Shown: positions 1 through 6,105 of the stretch, piece by piece
Position numbering within the stretch: the first letter of the stretch is position 1
Layout: every line of letters begins with the position of its first letter
Assembly: GCA_001799975.1 (NCBI GenBank)
Contig: MGUQ01000049.1
Span: 1-8,450, forward strand
Length of the DNA stretch: 8,450 bases
From: Elusimicrobia bacterium RIFCSPLOWO2_01_FULL_54_10
GTDB taxonomy: Bacteria; Elusimicrobiota; Elusimicrobia; 2-02-FULL-39-32
Direction: 5' to 3'
Notes under the pieces: generated by a model
What the model saw: only the letters and a program-made list of their open reading frames with translations
What the model was told of the DNA's origin: nothing
The model's database searches: none
Made by a program: the position numbers and the translations under genes

Positions 1-138
1 ATTTACGCCAACGAGGGCATCGCCCAGGTTCTTTTCCTGGAGTCAGATCAAATCTGCGAAATATCGTATGCGGACAAGAAGGGCAAGTACCAGAAGCAGA
101 CGGACATCACGCTTCCCAAGATCAAGCAGACTGTTTGA
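1..138 (+). CDS. dcd: dCTP deaminase, C-terminal fragment (5' end outside window)
   Basis: Frame 1 is open from the first base to a TGA at 136-138 and gives the last 45 residues of a protein. The tail contains [11 protein letters not shown] followed by [21 protein letters not shown]. That pattern (glycine-led strand, then Y-A-D-x-K-G-K-Y-Q-x-Q) is the family-typical C-terminal segment of Dcd, which closes over the bound nucleotide. Known of the family: Dcd deaminates dCTP to dUTP, feeding dTMP synthesis, and some relatives also hydrolyse dUTP to dUMP. The catalytic core lies upstream of the window, so mono- and bifunctional forms cannot be told apart. No terminator hairpin is visible in the 30 bases before the next gene, so read-through is possible. 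Confidence 0.85.
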   Translation: MYANEGIAQVLFLESDQICEISYADKKGKYQKQTDITLPKIKQTV

Positions 139-168
139 TATTTTTCAAATCTGCACGACAAAATTAAA

Positions 169-930
169 ATGCATCTTCGACGAATCGGTATCGTTGTTTT
201 CAATTTCATATTTATTATGAGCTTTTCGAGCTTGGCATTCTGCGGCATGGCGGCAAATCCTTGCGGCTCCGGGAAGCAAGTGAACAAGGCGCCTTCGGGC
301 AAAATCATTCTCGTGAGCGGCATTATAGACAAGAAAGATAAGGTCGAATTATCATTGCCGTTCACGATAATCACCGGCGGAAAACCGGATGATTCCAGTC
401 CCGGAGATTATTGCGCACAAATGTTGGATGAGAATGGCCTTTTACTTGACGAAACTGGATTTGGCGTTGATTTCAGGCTCATGATTGAGACAAGGAGCCA
501 GGAACCTGGGACCCGAGAAACTAGTAGGGTTCCATTAACATTGAAAGTAAATCTTCCGGAAAAGACATCCAAAATCGCGATTGTGAACAAGCAAAATGTT
601 CTTGCCGAAGTCTCATCGAAAGATTTCCAAACGAGAGATGAATGGCTGGCTAAAAACAATAAAAGAGTTGACATTCATTTGGTTAAAGCAGAGTGTTCAA
701 AGGGATATCCTCTGATCGCCTTGATTAATTCGGGCATCTATGACGTTAAATTTGACAAAGTCATCATCAGTATAGACCAGGTTGGAGTGAAATGTCGTTG
801 GTCCGGCAGGCTCACGGCAAAATCATCGGCTACCTGCGCCGTAGATCAGTTTTTCAGTCCCGGACATCATAGACTAAACATTAAAACTTTAACTCAAGGT
901 GAAATTCAAACTCATCTTATTTGTCAGTAG
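169..930 (+). CDS. Hypothetical exported protein, probable beta-sandwich domains
   Basis: I do not recognise this 253-residue protein. Residues 1 to about 23-29 look like a signal peptide: HLRR, a hydrophobic stretch (IGIVVFNFIFIMSF), then SLA or GMA as possible signal peptidase I sites. Six cysteines remain after the signal (32, 82, 176, 209, 223, 252), which fits disulfides outside the cytoplasm. Residues about 45-150 (LDENGLLLDETGFGVDF, then VPLTLKVNLP and a KIAIV..QNVLAE strand) and about 168-245 (LIALINSG, KVIISIDQ, PGHHRLNI) alternate strands and turns like Ig-like or CARDB-type sandwiches, which is inference. The gene is more AT-rich than its neighbours, with codons such as ATA, TTA and AGA, suggesting different selection or transfer. 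A GC-richer patch at 491-533 encodes a charged loop. No Shine-Dalgarno sequence precedes the ATG; the reading frame and signal peptide support this start. Confidence 0.7.
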   Translation: MHLRRIGIVVFNFIFIMSFSSLAFCGMAANPCGSGKQVNKAPSGKIILVSGIIDKKDKVELSLPFTIITGGKPDDSSPGDYCAQMLDENGLLLDETGFGVDFRLMIETRSQEPGTRETSRVPLTLKVNLPEKTSKIAIVNKQNVLAEVSSKDFQTRDEWLAKNNKRVDIHLVKAECSKGYPLIALINSGIYDVKFDKVIISIDQVGVKCRWSGRLTAKSSATCAVDQFFSPGHHRLNIKTLTQGEIQTHLICQ

Positions 931-948
931 TGGTTTTTTATCAATACT
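921..948 (+). promoter_or_regulatory. Possible promoter ahead of the guaB3-purE-guaA cluster
   Basis: TTGTCA at 921-926 (five of six to the -35 consensus), a 16-base spacer, and AATACT at 943-948 (four of six to the -10). The expected start, near 955, would leave a very short leader carrying the GGAGG at 957-961. The -10 is weak and AT-rich DNA gives such matches by chance, so the cluster could instead be read from the upstream gene. Confidence 0.25.
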
Positions 949-965
949 AAATATTTGGAGGCAAC

Positions 966-2132
966 ATGGCATTTTTCATAGGACGGGACAGAGAAGCAAG
1001 GCGGGCATACGGATTTGACGAAGTGGCGCTCGTTCCAAGCGCCATCACCATCAACCCCGAAGACTGCGACACGAGCGCCAAGATCGGCGGGATTTCCTTA
1101 AAGTTTCCCATCATTGCCAGCGCCATGGACGGCGTGGTGAACGTGAAGTTCGCCATCGAAATGTCCAGGCTGGGCGGGCTGGCCGTGCTCAATTCCGAAG
1201 GCATACAGACGCGCTACGAAGACCCGGAGAAGATCCTCCAGGGAATCGTGAACTCCAACCCCGATGAGGCCACATCGCTCCTTCAGAAAGTCTATAAGGA
1301 ACCCATCAAGGAAGACTTGCTCGCCCAGCGCATCAAGCAGATCAAGAAAGGCGGCGGCAAGGCGGCCATCTCCGCCATCCCCAAACGTGCAGAGCGATTT
1401 GCGGAAATTGCGCTCAAATCGGGCGCAGACTTTTTTGTCATCCAGTCAACGGTCACGAGCGCCAAGCATGAATCCTCCAACTATGCGAGCGTGGACTTCA
1501 CAAAAATCTGCAAGAAACTCTCAAAGAATGTGCCGGTCATTATCGGCAATTGCGTCACTTACGGCGCGGCCCTCTCCCTCATGGAAGCGGGCGCGGATGG
1601 AATTTTAGTGGGCATTGGTCCTGGCGCCGCCTGCACTTCCCGCGGAGTTTTGGGAGTGGGAGTTCCGCAAGTCACCGCCACTGTGGACTGCGCTGCTGCG
1701 CGCGACTTCTACATGAAAAAGTCCGGAAAATATGTTTCCATGATCACGGACGGCGGCATGGTCACCTCCGGCGACATCTGCAAAGCTTTTGCTTCAGGCG
1801 CAGACGCAGTCATGATCGGCTCTGGTTTAGCTAAATCCGTGGAAGCGCCCGGGCGGGGCTATCACTGGGGCATGGCCATGCCGGACCGCTACTTGCCGCG
1901 CGGCACCCGCGTGAAGGTGGGAACCACCGCCACTTTGAAAGAAATTCTGCTCGGGCCGGCCAATGTGGACGACGGCACCCAGAACCTGGTGGGCGCCCTC
2001 AAGGTGGCCATGGGCACATTGGGCGCGCATAATTTGAAAGAGATGCAGCTCGTGGAAATCATCATCGCTCCTGATATCAAATCAGAAGGCAAGGTGTACC
2101 AGAAAGCCCAGAAGCTTGGGATGGGAAAGTAA
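966..2132 (+). CDS. guaB3: GuaB3-type IMP dehydrogenase (no CBS domains)
   Basis: IMP dehydrogenase makes XMP from IMP with NAD+, the committed step to GMP. This 388-residue protein is a single TIM-barrel enzyme without the CBS pair of classical Gua[14 protein letters not shown] (75-87) is typical of the GuaB3 branch. The catalytic loop [20 protein letters not shown] (216-235) places the nucleophile at Cys223. [20 protein letters not shown] (261-280) and MIGSGLA (283-289) form the phosphate-binding part, and DRYLPRG (307-313) to [14 protein letters not shown] (337-350) cover the flap and C-terminal end. Known of the family: actinobacterial GuaB3 was long treated as a related protein of uncertain activity, while a cyanobacterial GuaB3 is reported active. 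Here the neighbouring guaA, and the intact Cys loop, suggest it is the working enzyme (inference). GGAGG at 957-961, four bases from ATG, fixes the start. purE begins 12 bases after the stop. Confidence 0.9.
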   Translation: MAFFIGRDREARRAYGFDEVALVPSAITINPEDCDTSAKIGGISLKFPIIASAMDGVVNVKFAIEMSRLGGLAVLNSEGIQTRYEDPEKILQGIVNSNPDEATSLLQKVYKEPIKEDLLAQRIKQIKKGGGKAAISAIPKRAERFAEIALKSGADFFVIQSTVTSAKHESSNYASVDFTKICKKLSKNVPVIIGNCVTYGAALSLMEAGADGILVGIGPGAACTSRGVLGVGVPQVTATVDCAAARDFYMKKSGKYVSMITDGGMVTSGDICKAFASGADAVMIGSGLAKSVEAPGRGYHWGMAMPDRYLPRGTRVKVGTTATLKEILLGPANVDDGTQNLVGALKVAMGTLGAHNLKEMQLVEIIIAPDIKSEGKVYQKAQKLGMGK

Positions 2133-2144
2133 GCGGAGGAAGAT

Positions 2145-2672
2145 ATGACAAACAAACCGTTGGTAGGAATCGTCATGGGAAGCGACTCGGACCTGCCCGT
2201 CATGAAAGAAGCGGCTGAAGCGCTGGATAGTTTTGGAATCCCCTACAAAATCGAAGTCATTTCCGCCCACAGAAACCCAAAAGGCACATTTGATTACGCC
2301 TCCAAAGCCAAAGAACGCGGCCTGAAAGTCCTGATTGCGGGCGCGGGCGGCTCGGCCCACTTGCCCGGAGTGATTGCGGCGCTCACCACGCTCCCCGTCA
2401 TCGGCGTGCCTGTCAAAACCTCGAAACTTTCCGGCCTGGACTCTCTCCTTTCCATCGTGCAGATGCCGGACGGCATTCCCGTGGCCACCGTGGCCATCAA
2501 TGGAGCCAGGAACGCGGGCATCTTGGCCGCTCAAATGGTCGGTTTGGCAGATGCAAGGATTTCCAAGGAACTTGAAAAATTCAAAGCCTCTCTCAAGTCC
2601 AAGGTGGAAGCAAAGTCTGCGGAATTGGGAAAGATAGGATATAAGGCGTACCTAAACAAACATGGGCTGTAA
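2145..2672 (+). CDS. purE: N5-carboxyaminoimidazole ribonucleotide mutase (class I PurE)
   Basis: PurE moves the carboxyl group of N5-CAIR to carbon 4, giving CAIR in de novo purine synthesis in the cytoplasm. The 175-residue protein shows GSDSD (12-16) for phosphate binding, SAHRNP (40-45) with the catalytic His42, [10 protein letters not shown] (66-75), and [13 protein letters not shown] (96-108). The SAHR-x-P form and this length mark class I, the mutase that normally partners PurK; class II enzymes carboxylate AIR directly. No purK lies in the window. A lysine-rich C-terminal tail (about 141-170) extends beyond the core, as in many PurE proteins. GGAGGA at 2135-2140, four bases before ATG, supports the start. 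It is very likely co-transcribed with guaB3. Its product is the substrate of PurC, encoded about 1.9 kb downstream. A perfect palindrome begins at the base after the TAA. Confidence 0.96.
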   Translation: MTNKPLVGIVMGSDSDLPVMKEAAEALDSFGIPYKIEVISAHRNPKGTFDYASKAKERGLKVLIAGAGGSAHLPGVIAALTTLPVIGVPVKTSKLSGLDSLLSIVQMPDGIPVATVAINGARNAGILAAQMVGLADARISKELEKFKASLKSKVEAKSAELGKIGYKAYLNKHGL

Positions 2673-2692
2673 GGGCGACGCATGCGTCGCCC
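2673..2692. repeat. Perfect 20-bp palindrome between purE and guaA
   Basis: GGGCGACGCATGCGTCGCCC equals its own reverse complement and starts at the base after the purE stop codon. As RNA it would form an eight-pair GC-rich stem with a four-base loop. The following bases are CAACAGCATT, without a U-run, so it is not a classical intrinsic terminator. Perfect GC palindromes of this kind are commonly dispersed REP-like intergenic repeats, which is inference because only one copy is visible here. It might stabilise the guaB3-purE part of the message or weaken read-through into guaA. Confidence 0.85.
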
Positions 2693-2707
2693 CAACAGCA
2701 TTCTAAT

Positions 2708-4234
2708 ATGATAATTATCCTTGATTTTGGCTCCCAGTTCACGCAGCTCATCGCCCGCCGCGTGCGCGAGCTGAAAGTCTATTGCGAAATCCTGCCCCAC
2801 ACCGCTTCCCTAAAAGAAATCACCTCCAAAAACCCTTCCGGAGTTATCCTATCCGGCGGCCCTGCCAGCGTGAACGGCGGCGGCAAGTCCCCCTCCTGCG
2901 ACAAGGAAATTTCCTCCGGCCGCTGGCCGGTTTTGGGCATCTGCTACGGCATGCAGCTGCTCGCCCATCAAAACGGCGGCAAAGTGCTTGCCGCGCACAA
3001 GCGCGAGTTCGGCCATGCGGAGATCAATGTGGAAAACGCGGGCCCACTCTTCAAAGGGCTCGCTTCCACTCTGAACGTCTGGATGAGCCACGGAGACGAA
3101 GTGCAAAATCTTCCTCAGGGCTTTGTGCGCCTGGCCAAGACCTCCAGTGCCATGGCCGCCATTGCGCATCCGGGAAAAAACCTCTATGGGGTGCAGTTTC
3201 ACCCTGAAGTGGCACACACACCGCAGGGCAAGCAAATCCTCTCCAATTTTCTCTTCAACATCTGCCATGAAGCAGCCGATTGGCGCATGGCGTCTTTCAT
3301 TGAGAACGAAGTCGCCAAAATCAAGGTACAAGTGGGCACTGGCTCCGCCGTTTGCGGCATGTCCGGCGGAGTGGACAGCGCTGTGGCCGCCGTGCTGGTG
3401 AACCAAGCCATCGGCCGCCAGCTCCACTGCGTGTTTGTGGACAACGGCCTTCTGCGCTACGGGGAAAAAGAAAGGGTGGAGGAAGTTTTTAGGAATATCT
3501 TCAAAGACCGCCTCTACATTGTGGACGCGCGCAAGGAATTCTTGAAAGGGCTCAAGGGCGTGGCTGATCCTGAGAAAAAACGCAAAATCATAGGCAAAAC
3601 CTTCATTGATGTTTTCGACCGCCAGGCCAAGAAGCTCGGCAAAATCAAACACCTCGTCCAAGGCACGCTTTACCCGGACTTGATCGAAAGCCAGAGCGTG
3701 CGCGGGCCTTCCGCGGTCATCAAAACGCACCACAATGTGGGCGGCCTGCCCAAACGCATGAAACTCTCCTTGATTGAGCCGCTTAAGTTTCTATTTAAAG
3801 ATGAAGTGCGGGAACTTGGCGCGGAGCTGGGCCTTCCCTCGGAAATTTTAAAGCGCCACCCTTTCCCCGGGCCCGGCCTGGCCGTGCGCATCTTGGGCGA
3901 TGTGACTGAAGAAAAACTCACTCTCGTGCGAGGAGCGGACAGGATTGTGGAGGAAGAAATCCGCGCGGCCGGGATTTACGAGAAACTCTGGCAGGCTTTT
4001 GCCGTGCTCATCCCCGTGCGAACCGTGGGAGTGATGGGCGACGCCCGCACCTATGAACGGGTCGCCGTGGTGCGCGCGGTCACATCGCAAGACGCCATGA
4101 CGGCGGACTGGGCGGATATCCCCAAGCCCGTGCTCTCCAAAATTTCCAACCGCATCATCAATGAAATCCGTGGCATCAACCGCGTGGCTTATGACATTTC
4201 CAGCAAGCCGCCGGCCACCATCGAATGGGAATAA
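2708..4234 (+). CDS. guaA: GMP synthase (glutamine-hydrolysing)
   Basis: GuaA adenylates XMP and aminates it to GMP using ammonia channelled from glutamine. The full-length 508-residue two-domain protein is intact. The N-terminal class I amidotransferase carries ILSGGPASV (47-55), GICYGMQ (77-83) with the nucleophile Cys79, and FHPEV (164-168) with His165 and Glu167 completing the triad. The ATP-pyrophosphatase domain has the P-loop SGGVDS (219-224). The dimerisation domain has HPFPGPGLAVR (384-394) and ends in the conserved PPATIEWE, which contacts XMP. ILDFGSQFTQLIARR right after the start shows that no N-terminal residues are missing, and no in-frame start lies upstream. Unlike guaB3 and purE it has no Shine-Dalgarno sequence: the 35-base gap from purE is mostly the palindrome plus an AT-rich stretch. 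A terminator is not visible after the stop. Confidence 0.98.
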   Translation: MIIILDFGSQFTQLIARRVRELKVYCEILPHTASLKEITSKNPSGVILSGGPASVNGGGKSPSCDKEISSGRWPVLGICYGMQLLAHQNGGKVLAAHKREFGHAEINVENAGPLFKGLASTLNVWMSHGDEVQNLPQGFVRLAKTSSAMAAIAHPGKNLYGVQFHPEVAHTPQGKQILSNFLFNICHEAADWRMASFIENEVAKIKVQVGTGSAVCGMSGGVDSAVAAVLVNQAIGRQLHCVFVDNGLLRYGEKERVEEVFRNIFKDRLYIVDARKEFLKGLKGVADPEKKRKIIGKTFIDVFDRQAKKLGKIKHLVQGTLYPDLIESQSVRGPSAVIKTHHNVGGLPKRMKLSLIEPLKFLFKDEVRELGAELGLPSEILKRHPFPGPGLAVRILGDVTEEKLTLVRGADRIVEEEIRAAGIYEKLWQAFAVLIPVRTVGVMGDARTYERVAVVRAVTSQDAMTADWADIPKPVLSKISNRIINEIRGINRVAYDISSKPPATIEWE

Positions 4235-4268
4235 CACAAAAATGTTACAGGAAATTTACAAAAAGTTT

Positions 4269-4298
4269 AAGACAGGCCGGAGAGCATTTTGATATGAT
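4269..4298 (+). promoter_or_regulatory. Probable promoter for the small-ORF-purC unit
   Basis: AAGACA at 4269-4274 (four of six to the -35), an 18-base spacer, and TATGAT at 4293-4298 (five of six to the -10). The standard distance places the transcription start at 4305, the A of the ATG of the small ORF, so the message would be leaderless. The rest of the 4235-4304 gap shows no hairpin or other feature. The -35 is weak; the agreement with the greA start geometry is the main reason to believe it. Confidence 0.45.
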
Positions 4299-4304
4299 TT
4301 TGGC

Positions 4305-4559
4305 ATGGGAATCAAATCCATCGTCATCATCACTCTGGCCGCGGCGACTCTTCTCTCTTGGACAGCCCTTCGCTCCTCCGAGCCGCGCAAAACAGACCCG
4401 CGTTATGCGGCCGTCGTTGCGGATCAGCTCAAATTCCGCATCGACACCCTGTTTGCGCCCGCGGACTTCCTGAGAGATGAGCCCGAACTTGTGCAGGGCA
4501 TGATCCTGCCCGCAATGGGACTGGTGAGCTATGATGACAATAACCGAACCTCAAATTAA
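4305..4559 (+). CDS. Probable small membrane or secreted protein overlapping purC start
   Basis: I do not recognise this 84-residue protein. Residues 3-22 (IKSIVIITLAAATLLSWTAL) form one uncharged hydrophobic segment after a short start carrying one lysine, so it reads as a signal anchor or uncleaved signal. The rest is polar with mixed charges (RKTDPRYAAVVADQLKFRIDTLF, then LRDEPELVQG). There is no cysteine in the protein. Support for a real gene: it fills an otherwise empty stretch between guaA and purC, and a promoter-like pair puts the expected transcription start on its ATG. It ends inside purC, overlapping by 26 bases from the preferred purC start, which would allow translational coupling. 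No Shine-Dalgarno sequence precedes the ATG at suitable distance. Against it: short length and no known family. It could be a chance open frame in the leader of purC. Confidence 0.5.
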   Translation: MGIKSIVIITLAAATLLSWTALRSSEPRKTDPRYAAVVADQLKFRIDTLFAPADFLRDEPELVQGMILPAMGLVSYDDNNRTSN

Positions 4560-5430
4560 TCTTCCCCTCTTCATCCGCGGCAAAGTCCGCGATGTGTATG
4601 ACTTAGGCGACAAGCTCCTCTTAGTCGCCTCAGACCGCATTTCCGCTTTCGACGTTGTGCTCCCCACGCCCATTCCCGACAAAGGCAAAGTTTTGAACCA
4701 GATCTCTGCCTTCTGGTTCGATCAGACAAAAACCGTGGTCAAAAACCACCTTATCTCGGCGTCCGTCTCCGAATATCCCTCAAACCTGCAGCAATACCGC
4801 TCACAACTCGAAGGCCGCTCCATGCTGGTGGTGAAAACCGAAAAGTTTCCCATTGAATGCGTGGTGCGGGGCTATATATCCGGCTCCGGCTGGAAAGAAT
4901 ACAAACAGACCCAAAGCGTCTGCGGAGTGAAACTGCCCGCGGGCCTGCAAGAATCTGAAAAGCTGCCTGAGCCCATTTTCACACCGGCCACCAAAGAAGA
5001 GGGCGGCAAGCACGATGAGAACATTTCATTTGAGCGCATGTGCTCCATTGTGGGCCAGGAGATGAGCGAAAAACTGCGCAAAATATCCATCGACATCTTC
5101 AATACCGCCTCCAAGGTGGTTGAAGCCAAGGGCCTCATTTTGGCCGACACCAAGTATGAATTCGGGCTGATCAACGTGAATGGGAAGAAAGAGATTATTC
5201 TAATTGATGAGGTCCTGACTCCGGACTCCTCAAGATTCTGGGAGAAAAGCCAGTACAAGGTGGGCACCTCCCCCGCATCGTTCGACAAACAGTTTGTCAG
5301 GGATTATCTGGAATCAGTGAAATGGGCCAAGACGCCGCCTGCGCCAGCTTTACCGCAAGATATCGTGCAAAAAACACGGGCAAAATACCTCGAGGCCTTC
5401 ACCCGCATCACCGGCAAGTCTCTCATTTAA
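4534..5430 (+). CDS. purC: Phosphoribosylaminoimidazole-succinocarboxamide (SAICAR) synthase
   Basis: PurC joins CAIR, the product of PurE, to aspartate using ATP and gives SAICAR. The protein of about 298 residues is of the longer, yeast-like size class, compared with about 240 in many bacteria. Motifs in order (numbered from the ATG at 4534): GKVRDVYDLGDKLLLVASDRIS (16-37) at the ATP site, PDKGKVLNQISAFWF (48-62), VVRGYISGSGWKEY (110-123), IFTPATKEEGGKHDENI (148-164), GLILADTKYEFG (200-211), and IDEVLTPDSSRFW (224-236). Two ATGs, 4531 and 4534, lie side by side. I choose 4534 because GGTGAG at 4523-4528 is five bases from it but only two from 4531. The start lies inside the small ORF, so translation may be coupled. 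The stop is four bases from a large inverted-repeat element shared with the converging greA. Confidence 0.96.
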   Translation: MTITEPQINLPLFIRGKVRDVYDLGDKLLLVASDRISAFDVVLPTPIPDKGKVLNQISAFWFDQTKTVVKNHLISASVSEYPSNLQQYRSQLEGRSMLVVKTEKFPIECVVRGYISGSGWKEYKQTQSVCGVKLPAGLQESEKLPEPIFTPATKEEGGKHDENISFERMCSIVGQEMSEKLRKISIDIFNTASKVVEAKGLILADTKYEFGLINVNGKKEIILIDEVLTPDSSRFWEKSQYKVGTSPASFDKQFVRDYLESVKWAKTPPAPALPQDIVQKTRAKYLEAFTRITGKSLI

Positions 5431-5434
5431 CGAC

Positions 5435-5564
5435 AATAAACTAAAAAGTATAGTTACTCCCGCCGAACTCTGGCGGGAACCTCTCCGTGGTTCCCCTCCA
5501 GTCGCTTGTTGCGACCGGAGCCTCCCCTCCAAAAGGCGTGCGTACCTATACTTTTTAGTTTATT
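5435..5564. repeat. 130-bp inverted-repeat element between converging purC and greA
   Basis: The left arm AATAAACTAAAAAGTATAG (5435-5453) is the exact reverse complement of 5546-5564. Extending inward, 27 of 30 positions match (5435-5464 against 5535-5564). The 92 bases between the perfect arms hold further hairpins: CCCGCC/GGCGGG (5459-5464 with 5472-5477), GGGAACC/GGTTCCC (5475-5481 with 5489-5495, sharing three bases with the first, so the two compete), and CTCC-A-GTCGC/GCGAC-C-GGAG (5496-5505 with 5511-5520, loop TTGTT). The arms are AT-rich and the centre GC-rich. Each arm ends four bases from a stop codon, purC on the left and greA on the right. It carries no convincing ORF. Possible natures: a MITE-like or palindromic mobile repeat, or a bidirectional 3'-end structure. 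I see no target-site duplication and no G-C stem with a clean U-run. Confidence 0.85.
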
Positions 5565-5568
5565 ATGA

Positions 5569-6039
5569 TCAGCGTTCGATTTTTAGGATTTTGAACTGCT
5601 TCTTGCCGGCCGGCAAGTTGATGTCCACCGTATCGTTCTTCTTGTGGCCCAGAAGTCCTTCGCCCAGAGGCGAGTGGACGGAGAGCTTGCCGGCAGAGGG
5701 GTCTGACTCTTCCTGGCCGACAAAAGTATAAGTCATTTCCGCGCCGGAGGCCATTTCCTTCATCGTGACCGTGGCGCCAATGCGGACTTCGTCTTTGGCA
5801 ATCTTGGCGTCGTCAATCAGCTGTGCGCTCCCCAACTTCGTTTCAATATCCGCTATCCGGCGCATCACTTCGGCCTGTTTTTCCTTGGCGTATTGATAGC
5901 CGGCGTTTTCGCGCAGGTCGCCCTGTTCGCGGGCTTCCCCAATCATCTGGGACAGCTCGCGCTTCTGCTCTTTCAAGGCATCCACATCTTTGCGGAGTTT
6001 TTCATAGCCCTCGCGCGTTAGAAAAGTTGTTTTACCCAT
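5569..6039 (-). CDS. greA: Transcription elongation factor GreA
   Basis: GreA enters the secondary channel of backtracked RNA polymerase and triggers cleavage of the extruded RNA 3' end. The 156-residue protein has the usual length. The N-terminal coiled coil spans about 10-75, and its tip REQGDLRENAGYQYAKEKQ (37-55) keeps the two acidic residues Asp41 and Glu44 that hold the catalytic magnesium. The C-terminal FKBP-like domain is seen in GKLSVHSPLGEGLLGHKKNDTVDI (117-140) and QFKILKIE (148-155). The start ATG at 6039-6037 lies six bases after a perfect -10 hexamer and has no Shine-Dalgarno sequence, so the message is predicted leaderless. The ATG is followed directly by GKTTFLTREGYEKL, a typical GreA start, so a longer protein is not needed. 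It is a single-gene unit, convergent with purC and divergent from the epimerase. Confidence 0.97.
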   Translation of the reverse strand: MGKTTFLTREGYEKLRKDVDALKEQKRELSQMIGEAREQGDLRENAGYQYAKEKQAEVMRRIADIETKLGSAQLIDDAKIAKDEVRIGATVTMKEMASGAEMTYTFVGQEESDPSAGKLSVHSPLGEGLLGHKKNDTVDINLPAGKKQFKILKIER

Positions 6040-6045
6040 CTGTTC

Positions 6046-6074
6046 ATTATAAGACCCCCCACCTCAAATGTCAA
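6046..6074 (-). promoter_or_regulatory. Full-consensus sigma-70 promoter of greA, leaderless geometry
   Basis: Read on the minus strand: TTGACA at 6074-6069, a 17-base spacer, and TATAAT at 6051-6046. Both hexamers match the housekeeping consensus at every base and the spacer is optimal. Six bases (GAACAG) separate the -10 from the greA ATG, so the standard start is position 6039, the A of ATG. The spacer contains a run of six G residues. A perfect promoter implies high basal expression unless something occludes it. Confidence 0.85.
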
Positions 6075-6096
6075 ATCCGTCAAAAACTGATATCAT
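6068..6096 (+). promoter_or_regulatory. Probable promoter of the epimerase gene, overlapping the greA -35
   Basis: ATGTCA at 6068-6073 (four of six), a 17-base spacer, and TATCAT at 6091-6096 (five of six). The expected start, near 6103, leaves about three untranslated bases before the ATG at 6106. No Shine-Dalgarno sequence is present (ATTTCCCTC precedes ATG). The -35 uses the same bases as the greA -35 on the other strand. Confidence 0.45.
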
Positions 6097-6105
6097 ATTT
6101 CCCTC

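Noticed and set aside
221..246. Lipoprotein signal (lipobox) in the exported protein
   Set aside because: The sequence before Cys25 is LAF, and phenylalanine at -1 is not accepted in a normal lipobox; signal peptidase I cleavage fits better.
931..965. Purine-sensing riboswitch or leader ahead of guaB3
   Set aside because: The gap is only 35 bases with a T-run and a ribosome site; it is too short for a known purine aptamer and no pairing is seen.
2849..3733. Long open frame on the minus strand opposite guaA (294 codons)
   Set aside because: It lies wholly within the intact guaA, has a His/Ala/Gly-rich composition typical of an antisense shadow of GC-rich codons, and shows no family motif.
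4242..4292. 16-codon mini-ORF after guaA
   Set aside because: No ribosome site or conserved pattern, and it overlaps the proposed promoter; too short to support.
4225..4473. Alternative plus-strand frame over the guaA end and the small ORF
   Set aside because: It is Ser/Arg/Pro-rich without hydrophobic or domain pattern and competes with the better-supported 4305 frame, although GGAGAG at 4279-4284 sits nine bases before an internal ATG at 4294.
5425..5564. Integron attC site, because ATTTAAC (5425-5431) fits RYYYAAC next to an inverted repeat
   Set aside because: No matching GTTRRRY partner is found at the other end and no integrase or cassette structure is present.
5546..5570. Classical intrinsic terminator at the end of the purC-greA element
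   Set aside because: The outer stem is AT-rich and its U-run lies inside the arm rather than after a GC stem, so the standard form is not met, although a termination role remains possible.
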